Shown piece after piece: positions 24,697-32,484 of a stretch of 64,000 nucleotides of DNA; within the stretch, counting starts at the first letter, position 1; each line of letters opens with the position of its first letter. Both the position numbers and the translations under genes were made by a program. The notes below the pieces were generated by a model. The model saw only the letters and a program-made list of their open reading frames with translations. It was not told the DNA's origin and searched no databases. The DNA is taken from assembly GCA_020440605.1 (NCBI GenBank), contig JAGRNT010000013.1, positions 1 through 64,000 on the forward strand, read 5' to 3'. The DNA is from a bacterium (GTDB lineage Bacteria; 4484-113; JAFGCY01).

Positions 24697-25986
24697 CTAC
24701 TGCGCGGACTGTCCGATTGCCGGTTCATCCGAGAAGCGCACGCTGCCCCCGAGGCTCGCGAACTTCTCCGGAAGATGCTCATAGCCGCGGCGGATGAAGT
24801 CCAGCCCGCTGATCACCGTCTCACCCTCCGCAAACAGACCGGCGAGCACCATCGCCGCCGCTCCACGCAGGTCGAAGGCATCGACCTGCACGCCGCTCAG
24901 GCAGCCGGGCCGGCCCTGGATCACTGCCGTGCCGTTGGCGGTCTTGACAGTGGCCCCCATCCGCGTCAGTTCGGGGAAGTGCCCCATGCGGCGTTCGAAG
25001 ACCGTCTCGCTGACCTGGCTCACGCCGTTGGCAATCGTCAGCAGCACGCTGAACTGGGGCTGCAGGTCAGTGGGGAAGCCGGGGTGCGCCGCGGTGCGGA
25101 TGTCAGTGGGCAGCAGTTCGGGCGGGCCGCTGACGCTGATGCTGTCCCTGCCCTCCTCGACCGTGATCCCCATTTCACGCATCTTGCTCGTGAGCGCCTC
25201 GAGATGCGCGGGGATGATGTTGGCAACACTGCCGCTGCCGCCGCTGCCGGCGATCGCCAGCAGATAGGTCCCGGCCTCGATCCGGTCCGGGATCACGCTG
25301 TACTCCAGCTCGCGGGAGATCCCGCCCTGGCCGTGCACCGTGATGATGCTTGTGCCGATGCCCTCGATTTCGACACCCATCGCGGCGAGGAAGCTGCAGA
25401 CCTCCGCCACTTCGGGTTCGCGCGCGGCATTGTGGATCACGCTCCGGCCCTCAGCCAGCGCGGCCGCCATCAGCGCATTCTGCGTGGCCCCGACACTGGC
25501 GATGCTCAGGAAGACCTCGGCACCCTGCAGGCGCTCGGCACGGGCCACGATCTGGCCGGCTTCCTGGGTGATTTCGGCACCCAGCGCCTTCATGGCGGCG
25601 GTGTGCTCACCCACGGGCCGCGCACCGATCTGGCAGCCACCCGGCAGCGGGACCTCGGCATGCCCGAAGCGCGCCAGCAGCGGACCGAGCGTCACGAAGC
25701 TTGCGCGCATGCGGTTCACCAGTTCATAGGGCGGGTCCGTGCGGCTGATCGCCGCACAGTCGATGCTCATCCGTCCATGCTCATCGGGGCCGCTGCAGCG
25801 GGCCCCGAGACTGGACAGAACTTCGCGCATGATCCGCACGTCCTCAAGCGCAGGTACGTTATGCAGATGAACGGGACGGTCATTGAGCAGACAGGCGGCG
25901 ATGATGGGCAGTGCGGCATTCTTGCTGCCCGAAGCGCTGACTGTGCCTTGCAGGGGCCCACAGCCCCGCACGATGATGCTTGCCAC
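24697..25986 (-). CDS. murA: UDP-N-acetylglucosamine 1-carboxyvinyltransferase
   Basis: A 429-residue enzyme of the first committed step of peptidoglycan synthesis: transfer of enolpyruvate from PEP to UDP-GlcNAc, in the cytoplasm. Motifs: GSKNAALP near the N terminus, GGCQIGARPVGEH with the catalytic Cys118 (the fosfomycin target), PDRIEAGTYLLA, and HPGFPTDLQPQF. Length is normal. The start is placed at GTG 25986 because TATGCT lies exactly 6 nt upstream (25998-25993) and there is no ribosome site; TTG at 25992 would add two residues (Met-His) in front of the Val that becomes the initiating Met here. Stands alone, convergent with the nuclease gene. Confidence 0.95.
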   Translation of the reverse strand: MASIIVRGCGPLQGTVSASGSKNAALPIIAACLLNDRPVHLHNVPALEDVRIMREVLSSLGARCSGPDEHGRMSIDCAAISRTDPPYELVNRMRASFVTLGPLLARFGHAEVPLPGGCQIGARPVGEHTAAMKALGAEITQEAGQIVARAERLQGAEVFLSIASVGATQNALMAAALAEGRSVIHNAAREPEVAEVCSFLAAMGVEIEGIGTSIITVHGQGGISRELEYSVIPDRIEAGTYLLAIAGSGGSGSVANIIPAHLEALTSKMREMGITVEEGRDSISVSGPPELLPTDIRTAAHPGFPTDLQPQFSVLLTIANGVSQVSETVFERRMGHFPELTRMGATVKTANGTAVIQGRPGCLSGVQVDAFDLRGAAAMVLAGLFAEGETVISGLDFIRRGYEHLPEKFASLGGSVRFSDEPAIGQSAQ

Positions 25987-26395
25987 GTGCAAAGCATAGC
26001 ATTTGCGGACTCAGGCGCAGGAGAGCAGGCGGCAGGAATGCCCGCAGGCACCAGTTCGACTCGGTCAGTCAGTTTCCTGGCAGATTCCCGTACCGATGCA
26101 TGGCAAGCCAAGCCGGGTATCTGTTCAGGCCCCCAGGACATTACCTCCCAAAGCCTCGCAGGCATTCCTGCCTGTACCAAACTCCCGGATTCAGCCTTTC
26201 CGGATGCCTGGTTTCCTATTCAGCCGGCCCCATTCATTGATAATGAATGAATGTACAAAGCCGTATTTATTATTAACACAAAACCGGGGGCGGTAACAGG
26301 CCGCAGCTTGCCCCGGTAGCTGCCGCAGCAGATGAAGCGGGGCCCGCGCGCGATATAACAGGGTGCAAGCTGAAGCATCAGCCAAGGATATGGCA
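25987..26395. other. Intergenic region between murA and the HMA lipoprotein
   Basis: No convincing gene in 409 bp. It holds the murA -10 (25993-25998), a CAGGCA-TTCC-TGCCTG hairpin (26158-26173), the AT-rich palindrome at 26231-26249 and a TATAAC hexamer (26353-26358) that may serve the lipoprotein gene. Confidence 0.7.
26231..26249. promoter_or_regulatory. 19-bp inverted repeat, possible metal-regulator operator
   Basis: CATTCATT-GAT-AATGAATG is a perfect inverted repeat with 8-bp arms. It includes TGATAATGA, which resembles half of a Fur-family box. It lies 147 bp upstream of a gene for a heavy-metal-associated-domain lipoprotein. Assignment to Fur or any other regulator is inference. Confidence 0.4.
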
Positions 26396-26887
26396 ATGAA
26401 GTTCCAGAATTACCTGACCGGCCTGCTGGCCCTGGCCCTGAGTCTCGGCCTCAGTGCCTGCAACAAGCCCGCCGCCCAGCAGTCCGCCGGCTCTACGGCA
26501 GACACCACCCATACAACCGCATCTGCAGTTACGGAGCAGGTCAGCCTGCAGGCCATCGGCATGCACTGCGACAACTGCGTGCAGTCCATCCAGGGCACAG
26601 TCGCAAAGCTGGACGGCGTGGAAAGCGTCAATGCGGATTTCCAGAGCGGCGTCGTGAATGTCAGCTTCAATCCGCAGCAGATCAACGCACAGCAGATCAG
26701 CGCGGAGATTGAAAGCCTGGGGTTCAAGGTACCTGGAGTGGTCGGCAGCCCGGAGGCCGAAGCGGCCCTGGCGGAGCATGCCGCCGCCCAGGCTACTGAT
26801 CAGGGTGAAGCTGCTGACAGATCGGCAGAGGATGCCGGGGAAGCTGATCATTCCGAGCCGTCCGCTGATGGGGAAAGCGCGGGCTGA
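26396..26887 (+). CDS. Lipoprotein with a heavy-metal-associated (HMA) domain
   Basis: A 163-residue lipoprotein. Signal peptide MKFQNYLTGLLALALSLG with lipobox LSAC (lipid Cys22), a ~25-residue Ser/Thr/Ala linker, then one HMA domain (~46-115) with the metal-binding loop GMHCDNC (Cys58, Cys61) and the ferredoxin-like pattern VSLQAIGM...VESVNADFQSG. HMA domains bind Cu(I), Zn or Hg between the two Cys. The acidic Ala/Glu/Asp tail (~120-163) is low complexity. Start chosen for AAGGA 7 nt upstream rather than the in-frame ATG at 26363. Surface-tethered HMA domains usually capture or pass on metal; the metal is unknown. Confidence 0.85.
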   Translation: MKFQNYLTGLLALALSLGLSACNKPAAQQSAGSTADTTHTTASAVTEQVSLQAIGMHCDNCVQSIQGTVAKLDGVESVNADFQSGVVNVSFNPQQINAQQISAEIESLGFKVPGVVGSPEAEAALAEHAAAQATDQGEAADRSAEDAGEADHSEPSADGESAG

Positions 26888-27013
26888 ACCGGCACTTTAC
26901 CGGGATTTAACCATATAACTGCGTTTAATGGTCTCAGGGCCGGGCCTGTTCCTGTAAGCTTTTGACATCAGACCTGATCCGGGTACCGATCCGGATTGCT
27001 TTAAGTTGAGACG

Positions 27014-27400
27014 ATGACATACAGCTATGAGGCAACAGACGGCCTTCTGCTGTTCACGGTCAGCGGCGAACTCACGATGTACAACATCGCGGCACTGCTT
27101 GATGGAATCGAGCGGGCCTGTGGGGAGCAGCCGTCACGCAATGTGCTGATCTGTGGACAGGAGATTGACCTGATTGATTCCGCGGCATTCGGGATGCTCG
27201 TGAAACGGCATGCGCGGCTGCTGCAGGAGGGCGGACGGATCTGCTTCACGGAGCTGCGCGCAAACGTGGCCTCGGCCCTGCGCCAGCTGCATCTGGATGA
27301 AACGCTGCGGCACTTCGCACAGCGCTCCGAGGCGCTGGGCTCCTCCAGCAGCTTCAGTGTCTCGAAGGCACTGCGTGGCCGGCGCACGGTGGAACTCTGA
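27014..27400 (+). CDS. STAS-domain protein (anti-anti-sigma factor-like)
   Basis: A 128-residue single STAS domain. The key loop is IDLIDSAAFGML, with Ser56 at the position phosphorylated in SpoIIAA/RsbV-type antagonists. In that family the unphosphorylated form binds an anti-sigma kinase and frees a sigma factor. A second STAS gene follows after 22 nt, and two sigma/anti-sigma pairs lie on the opposite strand. No RsbW-type kinase or PP2C phosphatase is in the window. A ~20-residue Ser-rich, basic tail extends beyond the domain. Possible promoter: TTGACA at 26962-26967 with a poor -10. Confidence 0.88.
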   Translation: MTYSYEATDGLLLFTVSGELTMYNIAALLDGIERACGEQPSRNVLICGQEIDLIDSAAFGMLVKRHARLLQEGGRICFTELRANVASALRQLHLDETLRHFAQRSEALGSSSSFSVSKALRGRRTVEL

Positions 27401-27422
27401 TGGTGGCAGGCAAGGGATAGAC

Positions 27423-27752
27423 ATGCAAAAGAGCATTGACGGCGACCTGATGATCCTGGATCTGAGCGGTGACATCACCTTCTTCAACGTCGGGCAGGTG
27501 GTGCGCGAGATCGACACGGCGCGGCATGACTACGGCGTGGCGCGGGTGGTGATCAATGCCGAGCGCGTGCCGATGATTGACAGCGCGGCCTTCGGCGCAC
27601 TCGTGGGCAAGGCCCGGGAGCTGATGGAAGGCGGCGGCTACCTGCGGCTCGTCAATCCGCATCCGGGAATTGTCAACGCCCTGCACCGCATCCGCCTCGA
27701 GGAGATCCTCCCGAGCTTCAAGAGCTTCGAGGAAGCGATCCGCCCGGGCTAG
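27423..27752 (+). CDS. STAS-domain protein (anti-anti-sigma factor-like), second copy
   Basis: A 109-residue STAS domain with the loop PMIDSAAFGALV; Ser54 is the candidate phosphorylation site. It shares the DSAAFG motif with the upstream protein but is otherwise well diverged, so the duplication is old. The ATG at 27423 is preferred because it gives a domain-length protein; an open frame extends upstream through the end of the first STAS gene. The stop TAG overlaps the stop of the convergent anti-sigma gene in the shared tetramer CTAG (27749-27752). Confidence 0.88.
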   Translation: MQKSIDGDLMILDLSGDITFFNVGQVVREIDTARHDYGVARVVINAERVPMIDSAAFGALVGKARELMEGGGYLRLVNPHPGIVNALHRIRLEEILPSFKSFEEAIRPG

Positions 27753-29056
27753 CGGATCTCCACCAGCACGCGCTGCGGCTCCGTCGGCAGTTCCTCGCTG
27801 TCAGCCGGTTCATCGTTGACACTGACGCTCAGGCCGTCGCGGGACAGGCCGGCGGTGTCGATTCCCAGTGCGCGGCACTGCATCAGCAGGCGGGCGTAGA
27901 CGAAGTCGTCAAGTTCGCGGCGCTCCATTCCGTCCCAGTTGCTGGGCAGCAGCAGGTGCAGCTCCAGCTCATGCTGCAGGTCGCGGCGGTACTGCTCGAT
28001 CTGCGCATCGCTCAGCTCATAGAGCTCCAGGCTGTGTTCAAGCCGGCTGCCGAGCCGCAGCTCCAGCTTCTCGAAGTCACTGATGGCCTGCAGCTCAGGC
28101 TCGCTGATCCCGGGCTGGCTGTTGGCAATCTGCCGGCCGGCGTCGTCAGGCATCGTGAGCCAGCTGCCGTCATAGCCGGCATTGCGGAAGCCCTCATGCA
28201 CGATCGTGCTGAGCCGCTCTGAATCGGCGGGCAGGCCGGACTGCGGCAGGGCCGGGGCCACCGCCTCCAGCACACCGACGAGCTGCTCGTCGCTCAGGCC
28301 CGTCGGGAAGGCGATGTCGGAACCGCCGCTGCGGATCACGCGGATGTCGCCGCCGGGCTGTGCGCCCTCCACGAACAGGCGGTTGCTGCGGCGCTCCAGG
28401 CTGAAGCGCTCCACACGGCGGATGCTGTTGTCAATCGTGTCGATGCGCGCGTCGTCACTGGCCAGCGCCGGGACATAGACGCTGTAGGCGCTGCCATCCG
28501 CCAGCAGGCGCACCACCGGCTCCTGCTCGATGTCACCGCTGTTGTCAGCCACGGCCAGCTGCAGCTTCTCATGCAGCAGCTCGCGCTCGGGCTCGCTCAG
28601 GTCGTCACCGACGGAGTACTCCAGCCATGTGCCGACACTGCTGCCGGCCAGCAGGCGCTGCTGCTCGGCCTGGCTGATTACGCTGTTGCCATTCAGATTC
28701 CGATCCGGGAGCTGCCTGCCGGAGAGCAGGCCGGGAATTGCATAGAGCGCGGCGGCGGCCACGGCGAGTGCCGCGAGGCTGCCCACCGACTTGTACTGCC
28801 AGCCCTGGCCGAAGAGCTGCTCCAGCCAGCCCACTTTGGCCGGCGGGCGGGAAATGCTCTCCGCCAGCTTGACGCGCTGCAGCATCGCCGACATCTCCGG
28901 CGGCAGCGGCAGGCTGGCCCCGGAGCGGCTGAACTCCGCATTGTGCTCAATCAGCTGCGCCAGCTCGGGATCCGCCAGCACCCGGGCCTGCTCAGCCGCG
29001 CTGAGCTGCCCGAGTTCGGTGATCCGTTCCGTGACGATTCTGTCAAATAGTTCCAT
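27749..29056 (-). CDS. Probable membrane-bound anti-sigma factor (pair 1)
   Basis: A 435-residue protein whose gene lies 3 nt after an ECF sigma gene. Residues 1-65 (RIVTERITELGQLSAAEQA...) are homologous to the N terminus of the second anti-sigma candidate at 29965-30939. One membrane segment (~95-112, SLAALAVAAAALYAIPGLL) divides a cytoplasmic N terminus from a ~320-residue outer part rich in Glu, Gln, Asp and Leu. There is no HxxxCxxC zinc motif, so it is not a classic ZAS anti-sigma. The role is inferred from gene order and topology. The large outer part would be the sensor. Confidence 0.7.
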   Translation of the reverse strand: MELFDRIVTERITELGQLSAAEQARVLADPELAQLIEHNAEFSRSGASLPLPPEMSAMLQRVKLAESISRPPAKVGWLEQLFGQGWQYKSVGSLAALAVAAAALYAIPGLLSGRQLPDRNLNGNSVISQAEQQRLLAGSSVGTWLEYSVGDDLSEPERELLHEKLQLAVADNSGDIEQEPVVRLLADGSAYSVYVPALASDDARIDTIDNSIRRVERFSLERRSNRLFVEGAQPGGDIRVIRSGGSDIAFPTGLSDEQLVGVLEAVAPALPQSGLPADSERLSTIVHEGFRNAGYDGSWLTMPDDAGRQIANSQPGISEPELQAISDFEKLELRLGSRLEHSLELYELSDAQIEQYRRDLQHELELHLLLPSNWDGMERRELDDFVYARLLMQCRALGIDTAGLSRDGLSVSVNDEPADSEELPTEPQRVLVEIR

Positions 29057-29059
29057 TGC

Positions 29060-29611
29060 TTACTCGCCTGGCCTCGTACTGGCCATCTTCTCGCCCTGCC
29101 TGGCCCCTACAGCATCAAGCAGCAGCCTGCGGATCGCCCGGCGGGCCCGGAACAGCCGCTGGCGCACCACTGATGATGCGATGCCCAGCACCTCCCCGGT
29201 CTCGTCCATGTTCAGGCCATCCATGTAATACATCTCGAGGATCTCGCGCTGGTTCTCCGGCAGCTTCAGCATCGCCGTCAGCAGCTCAGGGGACAGCCCG
29301 CCGAAGCCGGGGCCCTCCTCACCGCCGAGATGCGGCATCTCCTCCACGGTCTGGGGCCGGGCCTTCTGGGCCCGCAGCCCGTTTAAGAAGCGTGTGCGCA
29401 CGATCGAAAGCAGCCAGCTCTTGAACATTGCCCGGTCCTTGAGCTGCTCGAGTTTCCGCAGCGCGTGCACAAGCGCCTCCTGCAGGAGGTCTTCAGCATC
29501 CTCGCGCCTGTTGCACAGCCTCCAGCTGTAGTTCCAGGCGGCGCGATACACGTCCTGTGTCAGGAGCTGCTCGAACAGCTCCTCCCGCTGTGGATCCCTC
29601 ATCCTGGGCAT
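29060..29611 (-). CDS. ECF-type RNA polymerase sigma factor (pair 1)
   Basis: A 183-residue sigma-70 family member. Region 2 spans ~18-85 (WRLCNRREDAEDLLQEALVH, MFKSWLLSIVRTRF) and region 4 ~115-165 (LPENQREILEMYYMDGLNM, then DETGEVLGIASSVVRQRLF). Region 3 is absent, as in ECF factors. The ATG is preceded by TAGGAT and 6 nt, which can be read as a -10 of a leaderless mRNA or as a weak AGGAT ribosome site. The anti-sigma gene follows directly. Closely related in layout to pair 2. Confidence 0.92.
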   Translation of the reverse strand: MPRMRDPQREELFEQLLTQDVYRAAWNYSWRLCNRREDAEDLLQEALVHALRKLEQLKDRAMFKSWLLSIVRTRFLNGLRAQKARPQTVEEMPHLGGEEGPGFGGLSPELLTAMLKLPENQREILEMYYMDGLNMDETGEVLGIASSVVRQRLFRARRAIRRLLLDAVGARQGEKMASTRPGE

Positions 29612-29712
29612 ATAGACATCCTAACCGGGGCTTTCGTTTCGCGGGAGGCTCAGTTCATCTCAATGTAATGCAGTGGTGAGAAATCAGGATGTGGACGTGG
29701 TGGAAGAAATGC

Positions 29713-29738
29713 AAAACGGGGCCGCCGTAGCGACCCCG
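29713..29738 (-). terminator. Probable rho-independent terminator for the anti-sigma gene at 29965
   Basis: On the minus strand CGGGG (38-34) pairs with CCCCG (21-17) around TCG/CTACGG bases that can pair further, and TTTT follows (29716-29713). It is 227 nt past the stop codon, with an inverted-repeat element in between. Confidence 0.55.
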
Positions 29739-29827
29739 CAATCATCCCGATACTTCCAGGGATCAGGGACCCGGGACCGGGTACCAGTTCCCATGTTTCC
29801 AGACATTCATTTGGCCTCTATGCCAGG

Positions 29828-29931
29828 GATTCACCACGAAGGGCACAAAGAACACCAAGCTTGTTCTGATCACCATGAGTTCTTCGTGGCCCTGATCAAT
29901 CTCTGTGAACTTCGTGACTTTGTGGTGAATC
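29828..29931. repeat. 104-bp palindromic element (MITE-like)
   Basis: Ends are GATTCACCAC (29828-29837) and its complement GTGGTGAATC (29922-29931); pairing continues imperfectly for ~22 bp through ACGAAGGGCACAAAG and CTTCGTGACTTT. Inside are further CACGAAG-type heptamers in both orientations. No coding capacity. Confidence 0.65.
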
Positions 29932-29964
29932 AGTCCGTTGCCAGAATGAAATCCGGCCTCCGGC

Positions 29965-30939
29965 CTAGCGCTGTACCGGCGGGTGGGCCGGCGCGGTGGC
30001 CTCGGCGCTGGCGGATTCCTCCTCCTCACCGGCGGGGTGGATCTTGGCCTCGACGCGCACCCGTTCACGGCCCTCGCCGTCCTGGTCACGCTCGATCACG
30101 ATGTCCACCACCCAGTCCTCGCCCGGCTTCTCCTGGGCCAGCCACTCACGGATCTGGCTTTCGACCTGCTCAGCGGTGGCATCCGGCGGGAAGTTGAACA
30201 GCTTGCCGTCAACCTCGAAGCGCATCCCACCCTGGCCCGGGCCCTCGGGGCCGAAGAACCAGACCGCATCACGCACGGTGGCAACGGGTGCGCCGGGGAT
30301 CTCGGCAACCTTCTGCTGGATCATCGCCAGCAGAGCGGGGTCGTCCTCAGTCAGGCTGATCACCAGCGAGGCCACCTTGATTTCCTCGGCATCCGGACCG
30401 TCGCGGTGGGCGTCGATGTTGACGCTGATCTGCACGGTCTTCTTCTCGGTGGCACTGTCGCCGTACAGCTCCAGCTTGGCTTCCTTGACCTTGGCGATGT
30501 AGGTGTCCAGCAGGGGCTGGAGGTCGTCCTCATGGCTGACACCCTGCAGGGTGTACTCCAGCACGTTGCCGGTCGTCATGCTCCAGGCGGGCTTGCTGCT
30601 GAAGGCCATGAAGCCCATGTAGGCCGCGCTGAACACGGCCAGCAGCATCACTGCCAGGCCGGCCTGCACAAGCGGGCTGCGTCCCGCGAACATTCTCTCG
30701 ATGATCGTCATTCTCTGCTCCTTGATGGGTTCCCGGCCCTCGCGCACCGCGGCTGCCAGCATCGGCCCGCGCTGCGGCGCCTGCACTTCCGTTGCCAGCA
30801 TGGAGGCCATAGTGCGGTTCTCCGCGACCAGCTCCATTAGCCCGGCATCGGCCTGCACAAGCGCCTGCTCGGCGGCGCTGAGTTCTGACAACTCAGTGAT
30901 GCGCCCGGTCAGGATCCTCTCTCTCAGTGTGTTGTTCAT
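29965..30939 (-). CDS. Probable membrane-bound anti-sigma factor (pair 2)
   Basis: A 324-residue protein overlapping its ECF sigma gene by 4 nt (ATGA). The N terminus (RILTGRITELSELSAAEQALVQAD) matches that of the pair-1 anti-sigma protein. One membrane segment lies at ~100-120 (AGLAVMLLAVFSAAYMGFM). The outer part (~120-300) alternates beta strands and acidic helices and ends in a Glu/Ala/Pro tail. No zinc-binding ZAS motif. The start at 30939 is supported by AAAGGGGG ~7 nt upstream; a longer open frame runs into the sigma gene. The sensor domain is unrelated in length and sequence to pair 1, so the two systems should sense different cues. Confidence 0.7.
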   Translation of the reverse strand: MNNTLRERILTGRITELSELSAAEQALVQADAGLMELVAENRTMASMLATEVQAPQRGPMLAAAVREGREPIKEQRMTIIERMFAGRSPLVQAGLAVMLLAVFSAAYMGFMAFSSKPAWSMTTGNVLEYTLQGVSHEDDLQPLLDTYIAKVKEAKLELYGDSATEKKTVQISVNIDAHRDGPDAEEIKVASLVISLTEDDPALLAMIQQKVAEIPGAPVATVRDAVWFFGPEGPGQGGMRFEVDGKLFNFPPDATAEQVESQIREWLAQEKPGEDWVVDIVIERDQDGEGRERVRVEAKIHPAGEEEESASAEATAPAHPPVQR

Positions 30940-31577
30940 GACCTGCCCCCTTTGGAACGGGAATCGCTGCCCCGCTCCGGCTGGGGAGAATACAGCCGGC
31001 GCATCGCCTGGCGTGCGCGGTAGAGCCGCTGCTTCACAACCCGGGGCCCGATGCCCAGTACCGTGCCGCATTCCTGCATGTCGAGACCCTCGATGTAGTA
31101 GAGCTCCAGCAGTTCACGCTGCGGCCGGGGTAACTGGGCGAGGGCCGCCCTGACCTGATCGGCGAACGGATCCACGTTGCCAGCCGTGGCAATCTCCGGC
31201 AGTTCATCCGCGACGGGCGGGCGTGACTGTTCGCGCTGCCAGTGGCGGATGTAGCGGCGGCGGATGATGGACATCAGCCAGGCGGACACCAGGCCGTCAT
31301 CGCGCAGCTGGTCCAGCTTGCGATAGGCCAGCGTGAGGGATTCCTGCAGCAGGTCCTCACTGTCCTCGCGCCTGGGGCAGAGCCGCAGGCAGTAGCGCCA
31401 GGCCCGGGCATGCACCTGCTCGGTGATGAGCTGCATGAAGCGCGCCTCGCGGGCGTCCAGCGGGTCAGTCGCCGCAGCAGCGTGGACGGACTGCCTGTCC
31501 GCCGCCGAGGCTGTCTGGCTCTGTTCCCTGCCGGGCATTCCCTGTGCTTCCATCGGTTCAACCGCCGTCACGCCCAC
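30936..31577 (-). CDS. ECF-type RNA polymerase sigma factor (pair 2)
   Basis: A 213-residue sigma factor. Region 2: RLCPRREDSEDLLQESLT and VSAWLMSIIRRRYIRHW; region 4: LPRPQRELLELYYIEGLDM with the helix-turn-helix CGTVLGIGPRVVKQRLY. It shares the RLC-RRED-(S/A)EDLLQE block with pair 1, so the sigma/anti-sigma module was duplicated. A ~40-residue Ala/Gln-rich N-terminal extension precedes region 2. The start is GTG 31577, or GTG 31571 two codons in; neither has a ribosome site. Overlaps the anti-sigma start (ATGA). Confidence 0.9.
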   Translation of the reverse strand: MGVTAVEPMEAQGMPGREQSQTASAADRQSVHAAAATDPLDAREARFMQLITEQVHARAWRYCLRLCPRREDSEDLLQESLTLAYRKLDQLRDDGLVSAWLMSIIRRRYIRHWQREQSRPPVADELPEIATAGNVDPFADQVRAALAQLPRPQRELLELYYIEGLDMQECGTVLGIGPRVVKQRLYRARQAMRRLYSPQPERGSDSRSKGGRS

Positions 31578-31644
31578 TTAGAGCATGGAGACAGGCAAAT
31601 GGTAACGGGCGGGGAGGAAAATCAGGGATCGGGGACCGGGGAAG

Positions 31645-31679
31645 AGTAATCAGTAATCAGTAATCAGTGGTCAGTGGTC
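31645..31679. repeat. Five tandem 7-bp units (AGTAATC x3, AGTGGTC x2)
   Basis: Three perfect AGTAATC units are followed directly by two AGTGGTC units. No open frame uses it. Confidence 0.85.
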
Positions 31680-31683
31680 AGAT

Positions 31684-31732
31684 GGGAGCTCCGGCTTCAG
31701 CCGGGGTGTAGGGGAGCTCCGGCTTCAGCCGG
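31684..31732. repeat. Duplicated REP-like palindromes
   Basis: The 21-mer beginning GGGAGCTCC and ending in CCGGCT-TC-AGCCGG occurs at 31684-31704 and 31712-31732. Both halves are palindromic. The 2-nt-centred 14-bp palindrome resembles GGCCGT-GA-ACGGCC at 511-524 in form. Confidence 0.75.
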
Positions 31733-31872
31733 AGGAGACAGAATGAGAAACAGAATCAGAATGAGAAGCAGGAGGAGAAGCAGAAGGCCGTAGCGGCTGC
31801 TGCCAGCATCCGGAAGTCAGGAGCAGCGCAACTTGCCTGCGCACAATGGAATGCCGGGAACAGTCCCGTAGC

Positions 31873-31890
31873 GGCGACACTCCTGTCGCC
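31873..31890. repeat. Short hairpin, REP-like
   Basis: GGCGACA (31873-31879) pairs with TGTCGCC (31884-31890) across ACTCC-type loop bases. No T run follows. Confidence 0.55.
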
Positions 31891-32043
31891 GGAATTCCTC
31901 GCGCTCCAATCTCATTCTGCTTCTGCCTCGTGCCTTCTGTCCTCTGCCTCCTGCCAATTGCCAGACTGACTTCTGGCCTCCTGCAACTTCCACCCGACCC
32001 AATCCGGCTTGGCAGGATTGCAGCGCCAGACCAGATTCTCCTG

Positions 32044-32105
32044 CCGTCTCGCGCAAGCGCTCGACGGTCTGCAAACCGGAGCGAAACAAGTTCCGCTCCT
32101 CTTGC
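32044..32105 (+). repeat. Two-hairpin dispersed repeat, copy 3
   Basis: Hairpin 1 uses CCGTC (32044-32048) with GACGG (32063-32067) around GCG-CAAG-CGC. Hairpin 2 runs from GCAA (32071) to TTGC (32105) with GGAGCG pairing with CGCTCC inside. Confidence 0.85.
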
Positions 32106-32216
32106 CCGATGCACGTATACCTGGCTTCATTGTCAGCTTTACAGCTGACCTCCATTGCCTTCCGCGCGACCGGGATGCGCGAATGCGCAGCCCCAGCGCC
32201 AGACTGGATTCTCCTT

Positions 32217-32274
32217 CCCGCTCATGCAAGCATTCGCGGGTCTGCAATCCAGCTCGAAGCATAGCTCCTCGCTG
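32217..32274 (+). repeat. Two-hairpin dispersed repeat, copy 4 (3' truncated)
   Basis: Hairpin 1 is CCCGC (32217-32221) with GCGGG (32236-32240) and inner ATG-CAAG-CAT. Hairpin 2 starts GCAATC but its last bases are missing at the junction with copy 5. A preceding ~30-bp flank (AGCGCCAGACTGGATTCTCC) is shared with copy 3. Confidence 0.8.
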
Positions 32275-32287
32275 CCTCTTTCCCCTG

Positions 32288-32350
32288 CCGTCTCGCGCAA
32301 GCGCTCGACGGTCTGCAATCCAGCTCGAAGCATAGCTCCTCGCTGATTGC
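32288..32350 (+). repeat. Two-hairpin dispersed repeat, copy 5
   Basis: Hairpin 1: CCGTC with GACGG (32288-32292, 32307-32311). Hairpin 2: GCAATC (32315-32320) with GATTGC (32345-32350). It combines hairpin 1 of copy 3 with hairpin 2 of copy 4, so the halves have been shuffled between copies. Confidence 0.85.
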
Positions 32351-32450
32351 TCGGCGTATCTTCGTTGGCAGCAATGTACCTTCAGCCCGACCCGCTGGCA
32401 GCGTATGCGCCAGCGCAGGGCCAGACCATCGAGTGCTTGCACGAGATGGA

Positions 32451-32484
32451 AAATCAAAAGGGGACCACCGGGCGGCGGTCCCCC
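32451..32484 (-). terminator. Rho-independent terminator of the 33453-32527 unit
   Basis: On the minus strand GGGGACC (84-78) pairs with GGTCCCC (66-60), followed by TTTTGATTTT (32459-32450). It lies 43 nt after the small gene's stop. Confidence 0.85.

Larger units (their letters stand above)
29612..29964. other. Gene-free stretch with a terminator and a palindromic element
   Basis: 353 bp without a credible gene. It holds the terminator for the second anti-sigma gene (29713-29738), a GGGACCCGGGACCGGGTACC low-complexity stretch near 29766, and an inverted-repeat element (29828-29931). Confidence 0.75.

Noticed and set aside
29673..30197. Plus-strand frame of 174 codons between the sigma pairs
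   Set aside because: It passes through a terminator and a palindromic element and then runs antisense into the anti-sigma gene; no ribosome site.
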